Shown piece after piece: positions 5,120 through 5,168 of a DNA stretch of 5,168 nucleotides (the first letter of the stretch is position 1; each line of letters opens with the position of its first letter). Source of the DNA: an uncultured Eubacteriales bacterium (lineage in GTDB: Bacteria; Bacillota; Clostridia; Christensenellales; UBA1242). The stretch spans positions 1-5,168 of the forward strand of contig USNN01000063.1 in NCBI GenBank assembly GCA_900556185.1, in the 5' to 3' direction. Below the pieces are notes generated by a model, which worked only from the letters and a program-made list of their open reading frames with translations, had not been told where the DNA came from and searched no databases. The position numbers and the translations under genes are program-made.

Positions 5120-5168
5120 GGCTCAGTAGTTCAGATGGTTAGAACGCCAGCCTGTCACGCTGGAGGTC
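5120..5168 (+). tRNA. tRNA-Asp (anticodon GTC), 3' part outside the window
   Basis: The 5' acceptor strand GGCTCAG, D arm GTTC/GAAC, and anticodon stem CCAGC/GCTGG with loop CTGTCAC (anticodon GTC at 5154-5156) are visible, then the variable loop begins and the window ends. The T arm and 3' acceptor cannot be seen. It lies 14 bases after the CAT tRNA; the cluster probably continues to the right. Confidence 0.93.

Noticed and set aside
1..5168. CRISPR array, insertion sequence, phage or defence genes
   Set aside because: I saw no regularly spaced direct repeats, transposase motifs, terminal inverted repeats or defence-type domains on either strand.

Overview
The window looks like an AT-rich, low-GC Gram-positive-type chromosome (Bacillota, Clostridia- or Bacilli-like, possibly an uncultured lineage). 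Supporting signs are strong AGGAGG-type ribosome binding sites, good sigma-A-type promoters (TTGACA / 17 bp / TATAAT-like), tRNA genes with encoded CCA, and TAA as the stop of all five genes whose ends are visible. Tryptophan is TGG and no gene needs TGA read-through, so the standard code fits. I see no mobile element, CRISPR array, phage gene or defence gene. The content is housekeeping: RNA modification, membrane lipid synthesis, translation and tRNA.

Layout. (1) 1-719, minus strand: an rRNA pseudouridine synthase of the RluB type, whose last codons run off the left edge. (2) 742-834: two divergent promoters with -35 boxes 22 bp apart; the rightward one puts the predicted transcription start on the plsC start codon, suggesting a leaderless mRNA. 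(3) 835-2455, plus strand: a compact three-gene unit of plsC (1-acylglycerol-3-phosphate acyltransferase), a one-pass membrane protein of unknown function, and a CYTH-fold protein whose triphosphate-binding motif looks eroded. (4) 2459-2487: a perfect 12-bp hairpin serving as shared terminator for this unit and for the convergent gene. (5) 2491-2982, minus strand: a five-helix TspO/MBR-family membrane protein. (6) 2983-3177: a divergent control region with an imperfect dyad, a good promoter for the next gene and a weaker candidate for tspO. (7) 3178-4758, plus strand: an ABC-F ATPase of the YkpA/YbiT type with an unusual second ATP site. (8) 4821-5168: a promoter, a 5' leader hairpin, and a tRNA cluster Pro(TGG) - CAT tRNA (probably Ile2) - Asp(GTC), the last cut by the right edge.

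The genes form no single pathway, but several concern the ribosome and decoding (RluB, ABC-F, tRNAs) and others the membrane (PlsC, small TM protein, TspO). The observation most worth pursuing is in the CAT tRNA: its acceptor stem carries a G3-U70 wobble pair together with A73, the classical recognition signal of alanyl-tRNA synthetase, although its anticodon is for Ile (after lysidine modification) or Met. No obviously new multi-gene system is visible.
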